This document shows positions 1 to 8,874 of a DNA stretch of 64,000 bases, one piece after another. The position numbers and the translations under genes were made by a program. Source of the DNA: Paralcaligenes sp. KSB-10 (GTDB lineage: Bacteria > Pseudomonadota > Gammaproteobacteria > Burkholderiales > Burkholderiaceae_B); the NCBI RefSeq assembly GCF_021266465.1, contig NZ_CP089848.1:372001-436000 (forward strand). Reading direction: 5' to 3'. Under the pieces are notes generated by a model. The model saw nothing but the letters and a program-made list of their open reading frames with translations. It was not told the origin of the DNA and ran no database searches. Numbering within the stretch: the first letter of the stretch is position 1; each line of letters starts with the position of its first letter.

Positions 1-864
1 GTGTATCGCGAAATCAAGCACGCGCTGGCCGATATGGAACGCATGTTCGGTTTGCTGGAGCAAGGCCAGGAGGTCGCCGATAAAACGGATGCTCGAATTC
101 TACGCACGACTCAGGCAAGCATCGCCTTCGAGCATGTCGATTTTGGCTATGAGGCCAATCGCCAGATCTTGTTTGACGCGAGCTTTACGATTCCCGCCGG
201 GAAAACACTGGCGGTGGTGGGCTCGTCGGGAGCCGGCAAATCGACTTTGTCGCGCTTGATGTTCCGCTTTTACGATGTGAACGCCGGAGCGGTCAAAATA
301 AATGGCGTCGATATACGCGACATGACCCAGGCCAGTTTGCGGCAGCACATAGGTATTGTGCCCCAGGATACGGTGCTGTTCAACGACAGCATTTTGTACA
401 ACATCGCTTATGGCAATCCGGGAGCCAGCCACGATGAAATCATTCAGGCGGCCAGGGCGGCCAGCATCCATGATTTTGTCACCAGCCTGCCCGAGGGATA
501 TGAAACCCAGGTAGGCGAGCGCGGCCTGAAATTATCGGGTGGCGAAAAGCAGCGTGTCGCGATTGCGCGGACCTTGCTCAAGAATCCGCCTATCCTGATT
601 TTTGACGAAGCCACCAGCGCGCTCGATACCCGTACCGAAAGGGCAATCCAGGCAGAGCTCGATCAAATCGCCAAAAATCGCACAACCCTGATTATTGCCC
701 ACCGTTTGTCGACGGTAGCCGAAGCCGATGAAATTATTGTGCTGGATCACGGCCATGTCATCGAGCGCGGAACGCATCGGGCCTTGCTGCAGGAAAACGG
801 CCGCTATGCGCAAATGTGGCGCTTGCAGCAAGCAGGACAGGATGTCATTCCCGCTGCATCATAG
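1..864 (+). CDS. ABC exporter, C-terminal part (Atm1/HMT1-like), truncated by window edge
   Basis: This is the ATP-binding half of a fused membrane-ATPase ABC transporter; the membrane domain lies before the window, so base 1 is not a real start. Visible motifs are Walker A GSSGAGKST (about residue 75), the signature LSGGEKQRVAIARTLL, Walker B ILIFDEATSALD and the switch histidine IIAHRLST. The linker 'IKHALADMERMFGLL' and the overall sequence resemble Atm1/HMT1 exporters of glutathione- or metal-linked compounds, which would fit the SUF operon nearby. The subfamily is inferred; the ABC exporter class is clear. It converges on the carbonic anhydrase gene with a 38-bp gap. Confidence 0.85.
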   Translation: MYREIKHALADMERMFGLLEQGQEVADKTDARILRTTQASIAFEHVDFGYEANRQILFDASFTIPAGKTLAVVGSSGAGKSTLSRLMFRFYDVNAGAVKINGVDIRDMTQASLRQHIGIVPQDTVLFNDSILYNIAYGNPGASHDEIIQAARAASIHDFVTSLPEGYETQVGERGLKLSGGEKQRVAIARTLLKNPPILIFDEATSALDTRTERAIQAELDQIAKNRTTLIIAHRLSTVAEADEIIVLDHGHVIERGTHRALLQENGRYAQMWRLQQAGQDVIPAAS

Positions 865-902
865 ACCGGCTGGGCATGGCTCATGGCACCCCTCTGGCGC
901 CG

Positions 903-1637
903 CTATTTCACCACGACTCGCGCGTTCAAAGGCTGGATCGGGCGGTTGTTATGGTGCTTCATGACCTTTTCAAAAGCCTCGATTTGCCCTCTGGACGCGG
1001 TGATTGGATTTTTCAACACCAGCCAGCGCACGCCTTCCGTGCAGGGTGGCGTGGTCAGGGATCCGCTGTAACGGTAATAAGCAAGTGATTTTGGCAGCAG
1101 ATCGACAGGCTTGAAGCTATCTTTCAGAAGTGTCGGCTTGCCGGCCTCACCGGGCATTTGCCGCCACAGTTTGGCCAGGCCGGGGTTGGCTTTGCCGATT
1201 CTGAACATAACGGCAATGACGGCATAATGACCCTGCTTGTCGGCATGCACGAAGTGTGCTTCCAGCGGGTAGGATTTGCCCTCGATTTCGTTTTCGCTCG
1301 GAGCATGGAAATGCACCTGTTGCAGTTCGAACCTTGTATTGTCGAGCGTGAGCGTATTGCCCGCGGCGAAACCGACTTGTATTGAATGCCCGTTGTTGAC
1401 GATGTCCTTGCCGGCTGCCGTGTAACGAATCTGCAGGCGGGCAAGCGGCGTATTGAGCGCTTTCTGGATATTGATGGGCGATTGGTTTTGGCCTTTGTCG
1501 CACATCACGTAGTCGGGGCTGAGCTTGCCCCAATTGGCGGGGCCTTCCGTGCCGGTGTAGGTCCAGAGTGTTGCGTCGGCATGGGCCGCGCCGGAACAGG
1601 CCAGCAGGCTTATCAGGACCAGTAGTATTTTTTTCAT
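903..1637 (-). CDS. Periplasmic alpha-type carbonic anhydrase
   Basis: This enzyme hydrates CO2 to bicarbonate in the periplasm. The 244-aa protein begins with a signal peptide (MKKILLVLISLLACSGAAHA) and has the alpha-class pattern. The three zinc histidines are expected at His109 and His111 (QVHFHAPSEN) and His128 (LEAHFVH). The conserved SLTTPPCTEGVRW segment and the QSPINI motif are present. Cys46 and the Cys of PPCTEG can form the usual disulfide. Length is normal for bacterial alpha enzymes. It appears monocistronic, and the sufR-suf operon is read away from it. Confidence 0.95.
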   Translation of the reverse strand: MKKILLVLISLLACSGAAHADATLWTYTGTEGPANWGKLSPDYVMCDKGQNQSPINIQKALNTPLARLQIRYTAAGKDIVNNGHSIQVGFAAGNTLTLDNTRFELQQVHFHAPSENEIEGKSYPLEAHFVHADKQGHYAVIAVMFRIGKANPGLAKLWRQMPGEAGKPTLLKDSFKPVDLLPKSLAYYRYSGSLTTPPCTEGVRWLVLKNPITASRGQIEAFEKVMKHHNNRPIQPLNARVVVK

Positions 1638-1847
1638 GGCGTGTTGTCTTTGGAAAGGCGGTAGCCCGGACTGCGGCGGTGCAAAAAACGGCTGGGATCA
1701 CAGCGCAATTTCATTTGTCGCTATGGTAACCAAAAGTACGTTTCCGCGATATCGAATTGCGCGGTTTTTCGTCTCGGCGATTTGGTGTGCTGCAGCAATA
1801 TTGCAACTTTCGGCCATTCTGGCTCTAGGGTGTTTCTTGACACAAAT

Positions 1848-1864
1848 AGTACCAATGAAGTACT
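1848..1864. promoter_or_regulatory. Candidate Rrf2-type operator upstream of the suf regulator
   Basis: A perfect inverted repeat, AGTAC-N7-GTACT, lies 35 bp before the regulator's start codon. A -35-like TTGACA sits just upstream (1837-1842) and an A/T-rich -10-like region (1861-1871) overlaps the right arm. Position and symmetry fit autoregulation by the Rrf2 protein encoded next. The function is inferred. Confidence 0.5.
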
Positions 1865-1898
1865 GTATAAACAACCAATGCGTTCGAGGAGAATGCGA

Positions 1899-2396
1899 AT
1901 GCTGCGTATCAGCAAAATCATCGATTATGGCACTTTGGTGCTCACCCATATGGCAAGTAGTCCGAAGCATCTTTTCAGTGTAGCCGACCTTTCCGCCACA
2001 CTGGGCCTGGGCCAGCCTACTGTCAGCAAAGTGCTCAAGGCGCTCGGCCGCCATGATCTGGTTAAAAGCAGCCGTGGCGCTCACGGGGGGTATGCGTTGA
2101 GCAGGCCCGCCGCCCAGATCAATATCGCCCAGATTGTCGATGCGCTGGAAGATCAGCCGTTTGGCCTGACCGAATGCAGCGCCACGCCAGGGGCTTGCAG
2201 CTTTGAAACCAGTTGCCAGATACGCATGAACTGGCAACGCATCAACGCGATTGTGCGCCGCACCCTCGAAGATGTAAGCATTGCCGATATGGTGCGCCCG
2301 ATTCCCCTTGAATATCCCTTGCAAGAGCGACCGGCCCTGGAGTCGAAGGCCGGCGCTGAAAGTATCACCTCTACGACATGGAGTCTGCATAAATGA
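1899..2396 (+). CDS. Rrf2-family regulator of the SUF operon
   Basis: This is a 165-aa winged-helix repressor of the 'SUF system Fe-S assembly regulator' type. The HTH lies in about residues 1-75 ([41 protein letters not shown]). Three cysteines near residues 95-110 ([15 protein letters not shown]) are the probable Fe-S ligands that let it sense cluster status. The start at 1899 is chosen because AGGAGA at 1887-1892 sits at good spacing and the Rrf2 domain begins immediately. Its stop overlaps the sufB start (ATGA), so the two are translationally coupled. Confidence 0.9.
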   Translation: MLRISKIIDYGTLVLTHMASSPKHLFSVADLSATLGLGQPTVSKVLKALGRHDLVKSSRGAHGGYALSRPAAQINIAQIVDALEDQPFGLTECSATPGACSFETSCQIRMNWQRINAIVRRTLEDVSIADMVRPIPLEYPLQERPALESKAGAESITSTTWSLHK

Positions 2397-3841
2397 ATAC
2401 CGTGACCGACAAAATCGACTCGTTTCTCGATCGAGAGTACGCTGCCGGTTTTGTGACCGAGCTTGAAGCCGACACTGTGCCCAAGGGCTTATCGGAAGAG
2501 ACGATTCGCTTGATTTCAGCCAAGAAAGGCGAGCCGGAATTCATGCTTGAGTGGCGGCTGTCGGCTTACCGTCATTGGCTGACCATGAGCTTGCCCGAAT
2601 GGGCCAAGGTCAGTTACCCTGCCGTTGATTTTCAAGACATTATTTATTATTCGGCGCCCAAATTAAAAAAAGATGGCCCCAAAAGCCTGGATGAGGTCGA
2701 CCCCGAATTACTACGCACCTATGAAAAACTGGGTGTCCCGCTGCACGAGCGGGCTCGGTTGGCCGGCGTGGCGGTCGATGCGGTGTTCGACTCGGTTTCC
2801 GTGGCGACGACTTTTCAGAAACAGCTGGCTGAACATGGCGTTATCTTCTGTTCGTTTTCAGAGGCTGTGAAAAACCATCCCGATCTGGTGCGCAAATACC
2901 TGGGTACGGTGGTTCCCCAGGGAGACAATTTTTATGCGGCTCTGAATTCCGCCGTCTTTACCGATGGCTCGTTCGTATTCATTCCCAAAGGCGTGCGTTG
3001 CCCGATGGAATTGTCTACCTATTTTCGTATCAATGCCCAGAATTCCGGCCAGTTCGAGCGTACCTTGATCATTGCCGAAGAGGGGGCCACGGTCAGCTAC
3101 CTCGAGGGCTGTACGGCGCCCATGCGCGATGAAAACCAGTTGCATGCCGCGGTCGTCGAACTGGTCGCGCTCGACGATGCACGCATCAAGTATTCGACTG
3201 TGCAGAACTGGTACCCCGGCGACAAGGACGGCAAGGGCGGCATCTACAACTTCGTTACCAAGCGGGGCGATTGCCGTGGCGCGCGTTCGCGCATTTCCTG
3301 GACTCAGGTTGAGACCGGCTCGGCCATCACCTGGAAATACCCGAGTGTGATCCTGCGCGGCGACGATTCCGTGGGCGAATTCTATTCAGTGGCGCTGACC
3401 AACCACAGGCAGCAGGCGGATACCGGCTCGAAGATGATACATATGGGTCGCAATACGCGCAGCACCATCCTGTCGAAAGGCATTTCGGCGGGGCGGGGCA
3501 GCAATGTGTTTCGAGGCCTGGTGCGCATGACGCCCAAAGCCGAAGGTGCACGCAATTTCACGCAGTGCGATTCATTGCTGATCGGCAAGAATTGCGCCGC
3601 GCACACCTTTCCCACCATCGAGGTGCGCAACCCCACGGCTCAGGTGGAGCACGAGGCCACGACTTCGCGTATTGGCGAGGACCAGCTTTTTTATGCCATG
3701 CAGCGCGGCCTTTCGGCCGAAGATGCAGTGTCGATGATTGTTAACGGTTTTTGTAAAGAAGTGTTCAAGGAACTACCCATGGAGTTTGCGGTCGAGGCGC
3801 AGAAGCTGCTCGGCGTGAGCCTGGAAGGCAGCATAGGTTAA
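2393..3841 (+). CDS. sufB: SufB, Fe-S cluster scaffold subunit
   Basis: SufB is the core subunit of the SufBC2D complex, which builds Fe-S clusters in the cytoplasm. The 482-aa length is typical of the family. Characteristic stretches include [31 protein letters not shown], the beta-helix with [21 protein letters not shown], and [13 protein letters not shown], whose conserved Cys belongs to the SufB sulfur-accepting set. The C-terminal [14 protein letters not shown] supplies a conserved Glu. It is coupled to sufR upstream and followed by sufC after 12 bp, with a ribosome site AAGGAG at 3840-3845. Confidence 0.97.
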   Translation: MNTVTDKIDSFLDREYAAGFVTELEADTVPKGLSEETIRLISAKKGEPEFMLEWRLSAYRHWLTMSLPEWAKVSYPAVDFQDIIYYSAPKLKKDGPKSLDEVDPELLRTYEKLGVPLHERARLAGVAVDAVFDSVSVATTFQKQLAEHGVIFCSFSEAVKNHPDLVRKYLGTVVPQGDNFYAALNSAVFTDGSFVFIPKGVRCPMELSTYFRINAQNSGQFERTLIIAEEGATVSYLEGCTAPMRDENQLHAAVVELVALDDARIKYSTVQNWYPGDKDGKGGIYNFVTKRGDCRGARSRISWTQVETGSAITWKYPSVILRGDDSVGEFYSVALTNHRQQADTGSKMIHMGRNTRSTILSKGISAGRGSNVFRGLVRMTPKAEGARNFTQCDSLLIGKNCAAHTFPTIEVRNPTAQVEHEATTSRIGEDQLFYAMQRGLSAEDAVSMIVNGFCKEVFKELPMEFAVEAQKLLGVSLEGSIG

Positions 3842-3853
3842 GGAGAAAGAAAC

Positions 3854-4624
3854 ATGCTGGATATTAAAGATCTGCACGCCTCGGTTGAAGGTAAAACCAT
3901 ATTGCGTGGCCTCGATCTGGTCGTCAATGCGGGTGAGGTACATGCCATCATGGGGCCCAACGGCTCCGGTAAAAGTACGCTGGCCCAGGTGCTGGCAGGG
4001 CGTGACAGTTTTCAGGTCGATCGCGGCACGGTTAGCTGGGAAGGGCAGGATTTGCTTGGTATGCCAGCCGAAGAGCGGGCTCGCGCCGGGCTGTTTCTGG
4101 CATTTCAGTACCCGATCGAAATCCCTGGCGTATCGAATGCCTACTTTTTAAGGGCCGCGGTCAACGCGGTGCGGCGTCATCGCGGCTTGCCGGAACTGGA
4201 CGCCATGGATTTCATCAAGCGCGTCAAGGCGGAAATGAAGGCCGTCAGCATGAACGAAGAGTTTTTGTATCGTTCGGTCAACGAAGGGTTTTCAGGGGGC
4301 GAGAAAAAACGCAATGAGGTCTTGCAGATGACGCTGCTGGAACCCAAGCTGGCCATCCTGGACGAAACCGATTCCGGGCTGGACATCGATGCCTTGAAAA
4401 TTGTGGCCGATGGGGTCAACCGCTTGCGTTCTCCCGAGCGTTCGCTGGTTGTGATCACTCATTACCAGCGCCTGCTCGATTACATCGTGCCGGATTATGT
4501 GCATGTGCTGGCCCATGGCCGCATTGTTCGTTCGGGTGGCCGTGAACTGGCGCTCGAGCTGGAAGATCGTGGCTATGGCTGGATCGAGGATGAGATAGCC
4601 GCTTCGGCGGGAGCCGCGTCATGA
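3854..4624 (+). CDS. sufC: SufC, Fe-S assembly ATPase
   Basis: SufC is the ABC-type ATPase that drives conformational change in SufBCD. The 256-aa protein has Walker A GPNGSGKST, signature FSGGEKKRNEVLQM and Walker B LAILDETDSGLDID. The SufC-specific signature (GGEKKRNE) and the DETDSGLD box separate it from transporter ATPases. No membrane segment is present. Its stop codon overlaps the sufD start by four bases. Confidence 0.97.
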   Translation: MLDIKDLHASVEGKTILRGLDLVVNAGEVHAIMGPNGSGKSTLAQVLAGRDSFQVDRGTVSWEGQDLLGMPAEERARAGLFLAFQYPIEIPGVSNAYFLRAAVNAVRRHRGLPELDAMDFIKRVKAEMKAVSMNEEFLYRSVNEGFSGGEKKRNEVLQMTLLEPKLAILDETDSGLDIDALKIVADGVNRLRSPERSLVVITHYQRLLDYIVPDYVHVLAHGRIVRSGGRELALELEDRGYGWIEDEIAASAGAAS

Positions 4625-5928
4625 CTGGTATAGCAAGCTGGGTAGCGCAGTTTCGTGGGCAAGCCGCCAGTTCGCCGGGTGCCCGCGCGCCGTGGCTGGC
4701 GGCGGGCCGGCAGCGCGCCATGGAGCGTTTCGCCGATCAGGGCTGGCCCGTGGCCAAACATGAAAACTGGCACCACACATCGCTTGCCACGCTTCAGCAG
4801 CAAGATTTTGCCGCGCCCGCAACCGCCGTGACTGCGCGATCCTTGCTCGACAATTTGCGGCGCGACCAGGCCGGTCACTGGCTGGTTTTCGTCGACGGCC
4901 GCCATACCCCTGAGTTATCGGAGATCGAAGCTTTACCGGCCGGTGCGCGCATCGATAGCCTGGCGGCAGTGCTGGATCGCGACGCGGAAAGTATCCGGCC
5001 GTTTTTCGGGACGGAACAAGATGGCGCCAGTACGGCGGCCCTCAATCTGGCGCTGGCCTGTGATGGCGCAGTCATTCGCCTGGCGCGCGGCGTTGCGGTA
5101 GATGCTCCCATACACCTGGTTTTTATCGCCAGTGCCCAGGGAGCCAGTTTTCCACGCAATCTGATTGTGGCCGAAGCCAACTCTCAAGCGACGATCATCG
5201 AACATTATCTGGGCGCCGAGGGCGCTGTGACCTTTACGAATGCCGTCACCCGCAGCCATCTGGGGGCGGAGGCTCGCATTACACACTGCAAATTGCAGGA
5301 AGAAGGCGAACAGGCGTTCCACCTGGCCGCCATCGATGCCGTTCAAGAGCGCGGCTCGGTATTTGTCTCGCACTCATTATCCTTTGGCGCGCGGCTGGCG
5401 CGCAACGATATTGCCACTCGTTTCGACGGAGAGGGTTGTGAAACCCTGCTTAACGGCCTGTACTACGCCGACGCGCGACGTCATGTGGATCATCACACCC
5501 ATATCGATCATGCGCATCCGCATGGCACCAGTCGCGAGTTCTATCGGGGTATTCTCGATGGCTCCGCACGTGGCGTATTCGCCGGCCGCATCTATGTGGC
5601 CCAGGGCGCCGACCGTACCGATGCCGAACAGCGGTCCGACAGTCTTTTACTGTCGCGCCTGGCCGAAGCCGATACCCGGCCCGAGCTGGAAATTTACGCC
5701 GACGATGTCAAATGCGCACACGGGGCGACGGTAGGCCAGATCGACGAGAACAGCCTGTTTTACCTGCGCTCACGCGGGTTCGATCCGGCTCATGCGCGCA
5801 ATTTGCTGACCTACGCATTTGCGGCAGAAACCTTGGCCCGCATTGGCCTTGATTCCTTGCGCCTGCGCGCCGCCGCCGCCATGCGCAGGCGTTTGCCGGG
5901 CGGTGAAATGCTGGAGGATCTTGCATGA
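4621..5928 (+). CDS. sufD: SufD, Fe-S cluster assembly subunit
   Basis: SufD is the partner of SufB in the SufBC2D scaffold and supports iron acquisition. The 435-aa protein has a divergent N-terminal part (residues 1-120) and the conserved right-handed beta-helix. Typical motifs are HIDHAHPHGTSREFYRGILDGSARGVFAGRIYV and EIYADDVKCAHGATVGQIDENSLFYLRSRG; the His and Cys there match residues important in SufD. It overlaps both neighbours by four bases, so it is translationally coupled. Confidence 0.96.
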   Translation: MTGIASWVAQFRGQAASSPGARAPWLAAGRQRAMERFADQGWPVAKHENWHHTSLATLQQQDFAAPATAVTARSLLDNLRRDQAGHWLVFVDGRHTPELSEIEALPAGARIDSLAAVLDRDAESIRPFFGTEQDGASTAALNLALACDGAVIRLARGVAVDAPIHLVFIASAQGASFPRNLIVAEANSQATIIEHYLGAEGAVTFTNAVTRSHLGAEARITHCKLQEEGEQAFHLAAIDAVQERGSVFVSHSLSFGARLARNDIATRFDGEGCETLLNGLYYADARRHVDHHTHIDHAHPHGTSREFYRGILDGSARGVFAGRIYVAQGADRTDAEQRSDSLLLSRLAEADTRPELEIYADDVKCAHGATVGQIDENSLFYLRSRGFDPAHARNLLTYAFAAETLARIGLDSLRLRAAAAMRRRLPGGEMLEDLA

Positions 5929-7187
5929 ACGCGCCCGGCTATTTCTCCCCTGTGGCAGAGCGTTTGCAGCAAGCTGCGGATTTTCCCATTCTGGCGCGCA
6001 AGATACGCGGCAAGCGTCTGGTTTACCTCGATAACGGCGCCACCACGCAAAAGCCCGCCTCGGTGATTGACGCCGAGCGCGATTTCTACCGCGACGCGAA
6101 TGCCAATATTCATCGCGGTGTGCATAGCCTGTCGCAGCATGCCACCGACTTATACGAAGCGGGCCGCGAGCGGGTACGGAGTTTTCTCAACGCAGGCCGT
6201 TCCGAAGAAATCGTCTTTACCCGCGGCACCACGGAAGCCATCAATCTGGTGGCCTTCAGTTGGGGCCGCGCGCAATTGAAGCCCGGCGATGAAATCATTC
6301 TGAGCGGCATGGAGCATCACTCCAATATCGTGCCCTGGCAGCTGATAGGCGAACAGACCGGAGCGGTATTGCGCGTGGTGCCGATCAGCGATCGCGGTGA
6401 GCTGGATATGGAAGCGTATGGGAAACTGCTTGGTCCAAGGACCCGGCTGGTGGCTGTGGCGCACGTATCCAACGCCCTGGGAACTGTCAACCCGATTGCC
6501 GAGATAGCCCGCCAGGCCCATGAGGCAGGGGCCAAGGTGCTGGTCGATGGCGCGCAGGCGGTGGCGCACCAGGCCGTTGATGTCCAGGCACTGGATTGCG
6601 ATTTCTATGTGTTCTCCGGCCACAAGCTGTACGGTCCGACCGGCATCGGCGCCCTGTATGCGCGCCACGAGTTGCTTTCGGCCATGCCGCCATGGCAGGG
6701 CGGCGGCGACATGATACGCACGGTCAGTTTCGAACGTACCACCTATGCCGATATCCCGCAGCGTTTCGAGGCGGGCACGCCCAATATTGCCGGTGTAATA
6801 GGCCTGGCCGCCGCGATCGATTATGTCCAGGGCCTGGGCATGGACAGGATCGCCGCGCATGAGCAGGCCATACTTGCGTATGGTACCGATGCCTTGACCC
6901 GCCTGCCGGGCTTGCGCCTGATCGGCACCGCACACGACAAGGCCGGTATTCTGTCTTTTGTGGTGGAAGGCATACATCCGCATGATCTGGGAACCATACT
7001 CGATACGGAAGGCATCGCCATACGGGCCGGCCATCACTGCGCCATGCCGGTCATGACGCGTTACGGCATCCCCGGTACAGCTCGCGCGTCCCTCGCCTTG
7101 TACAACGACGAGCGCGATATCGATGCGCTGGTTGCGGGCATACTCAAGGCCCAGGCAATGTTTGGCAAGGGTGGCAAGCATGAGTGA
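5925..7187 (+). CDS. sufS: SufS, cysteine desulfurase
   Basis: SufS is a PLP enzyme that takes sulfur from cysteine and passes it on as persulfide. This 420-aa protein has the group II desulfurase pattern. HRGVHSLSQHATDLYE is near the N-terminus, the PLP lysine is in FSGHKLYGPTGIGALY, and the catalytic cysteine is in IRAGHHCAMPVM. No sufE gene lies in the operon; the adjacent SufU-type gene is the likely sulfur acceptor. Its end overlaps the start of that gene. Confidence 0.96.
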   Translation: MNAPGYFSPVAERLQQAADFPILARKIRGKRLVYLDNGATTQKPASVIDAERDFYRDANANIHRGVHSLSQHATDLYEAGRERVRSFLNAGRSEEIVFTRGTTEAINLVAFSWGRAQLKPGDEIILSGMEHHSNIVPWQLIGEQTGAVLRVVPISDRGELDMEAYGKLLGPRTRLVAVAHVSNALGTVNPIAEIARQAHEAGAKVLVDGAQAVAHQAVDVQALDCDFYVFSGHKLYGPTGIGALYARHELLSAMPPWQGGGDMIRTVSFERTTYADIPQRFEAGTPNIAGVIGLAAAIDYVQGLGMDRIAAHEQAILAYGTDALTRLPGLRLIGTAHDKAGILSFVVEGIHPHDLGTILDTEGIAIRAGHHCAMPVMTRYGIPGTARASLALYNDERDIDALVAGILKAQAMFGKGGKHE

Positions 7188-7635
7188 GCACGGCGGTGAT
7201 TTGCGTGAGCTCTACCAGGAGGTGATCTTCGATCACAATCGGCAACCGCGTAATTTTCATTCCATGCCTCAGGCCAATCATACGGCCGAAGGCTACAACC
7301 CTTTATGCGGAGACCAACTGACGGTCTATCTGCGAATGGAAGGCGGAGTGATCGCGGATGTCAGTTTTGTCGGGCACGGCTGCGCCATTTCAACGGCCTC
7401 GGCCTCACTCATGACCGAAGCCGTCAAAGGCAGGCCCTTGGCCGAAGTGGAGGCCCTGTTCAAGGATTTTCACGCGCTGCTTACCGACAAAGCGCCCGAG
7501 GGTCGCGATTTTGGCAAGCTCGAAGTATTGGCCGGGGTGCGGGAATTTCCCGCGCGCGTCAAATGCGCGACACTGGCGTGGCATACCTTGCACAATGCCA
7601 TTACCGATGCATCCGACGCGGCGAAAACGGAATAA
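7180..7635 (+). CDS. sufU: SufU-type NifU-like Fe-S assembly protein
   Basis: This 151-aa protein has the IscU/SufU fold and probably accepts sulfur from SufS. The likely zinc or cluster ligands are Cys and Asp in NPLCGDQL, Cys in GHGCAISTASASLM and Cys in RVKCATLAWHTL. The insertion between the second and third cysteine is the SufU hallmark. The start at 7180 overlaps the sufS stop by eight bases; a longer upstream reading frame would extend into sufS and is not needed. Whether it acts as a scaffold or as a zinc-dependent transferase cannot be told from sequence. Confidence 0.92.
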   Translation: MSEHGGDLRELYQEVIFDHNRQPRNFHSMPQANHTAEGYNPLCGDQLTVYLRMEGGVIADVSFVGHGCAISTASASLMTEAVKGRPLAEVEALFKDFHALLTDKAPEGRDFGKLEVLAGVREFPARVKCATLAWHTLHNAITDASDAAKTE

Positions 7636-7645
7636 AGGAGCGTAT

Positions 7646-8206
7646 ATGATGGATAACCGGATGCATGAAGTGGAATTGACCCGCGACTGTGCCGCCGTCA
7701 AGGTGCCCTGGGGTTCGCCGATTACTCTGGATGAGGGCAGCGTAGCGCAGATTACCCAGCAGTTGGGCGGCAGCTACACGGTGCTGGTGGGCGGGAATCT
7801 GTATCGGATTGACGGAAGCGACGCCGATGCCTTGGGTCTGGAACCTGTCGCTGCAGAGGCGGGTGCGGCGGCCGAAGGGCCCGCCACGGCCGAGTCGGTG
7901 GAGCAGGCCGCCTGGAGCCAGCTTGCAACCTGCTACGACCCTGAAATTCCCATCGATATCGTCAATCTTGGCCTGGTATATAGCTGCGTCGTCAAGCCTA
8001 TCGCAGAAGGGCGCTTCCGCATCGATATAAGCATGACCCTGACGGCCCCCGGATGCGGCATGGGCACTCTGCTGGCGGATGAAGCCCGCGCCAAGCTGCT
8101 GGCCATTCATGGCGTGGACGAAGTCAAAGTCGACCTCGTGTGGGATCCTCCCTGGGGCCGTGAGATGATCAGCGAAGCGGCAAGACTGGAAATGGGATTG
8201 TTTTAA
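7646..8206 (+). CDS. sufT: SufT, accessory Fe-S maturation protein
   Basis: SufT proteins (DUF59/MIP18 domain) help mature or maintain Fe-S proteins. The N-terminal 70 residues (VKVPWGSPITLDEGSVAQITQQLGGSYTVLV) are typical of the 'SufT' subfamily, and the C-terminal MIP18-like domain has QLATCYDPEIPIDIVNLGLVY and TLTAPGCGMG with a conserved Cys. AAGGAG at 7635-7640 lies ahead of two adjacent ATGs (7646 and 7649); either may start. It is the last gene of the suf operon, ten bases after sufU. Confidence 0.92.
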   Translation: MMDNRMHEVELTRDCAAVKVPWGSPITLDEGSVAQITQQLGGSYTVLVGGNLYRIDGSDADALGLEPVAAEAGAAAEGPATAESVEQAAWSQLATCYDPEIPIDIVNLGLVYSCVVKPIAEGRFRIDISMTLTAPGCGMGTLLADEARAKLLAIHGVDEVKVDLVWDPPWGREMISEAARLEMGLF

Positions 8207-8295
8207 AATACAGGCCGCTTACCGCCTGCGCGCTGCATACCTGCGCGATTGCGCTTGCGGGTCGCCACAAGGCGTTTGGCCTTTGCGGGGTAGCC

Positions 8296-8739
8296 TTATC
8301 GCAGCACCAGGACCGGAATGCGCGAGTGTGTCAGTACCTGCAGGGTTTCGCTGCCGAGCAATACACGATTGATGCCGCGTCGACCATGCGACGCCATGAC
8401 AATCAGCTCGCATTCGTACTTTTCGGCGCAGGCGATAATGGTTTGTGCAATGAGATCGCCGCTGAAGGTAAGGGGCGTGACCGTGACGCCTTCGGCTTCC
8501 CCGGCCGTTTTAACCGCTTCGACGATGCTGCGGCCCGCATCGAGGTGGCGTTTCTCGGCGTTTGCCGACTCTTGCATGTCGAGGCGGGTGGAGCCTTCCC
8601 AGTAACTGACCGGGACAGGCACTACAACCTTGAGGGCGATCAGTTCGGCCCCTGCCATTTTGGCCAGCCCAATGGCATTGCGGACAGCCTTGTCTGACAA
8701 GGCTGAGCCATCGGTGGCGACAAGTATGCGTTTATACAT
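8296..8739 (-). CDS. Universal stress protein, UspA family
   Basis: This is a 147-aa single-domain cytoplasmic Usp. It begins MYKRILVATDGSALSDKA and ends with the nucleotide-binding loop MASHGRRGINRVLLGSETLQVLTHSRIPVLV, so it is of the ATP-binding type. A GGAG ribosome site precedes the ATG at good spacing. No operon partner is visible. Confidence 0.93.
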   Translation of the reverse strand: MYKRILVATDGSALSDKAVRNAIGLAKMAGAELIALKVVVPVPVSYWEGSTRLDMQESANAEKRHLDAGRSIVEAVKTAGEAEGVTVTPLTFSGDLIAQTIIACAEKYECELIVMASHGRRGINRVLLGSETLQVLTHSRIPVLVLR

Positions 8740-8874
8740 TTTTATCTCCGGGACTATGAAGCTTAATATTTGCTTAATTATTCCTGAATACAGGCTTACC
8801 GATCCTTATGTTAAGCCTTCTCAGAGAACTTGTCCCGTTTTGCATCGCAAACGGCTTGCCGCGCACCTTCAAGG

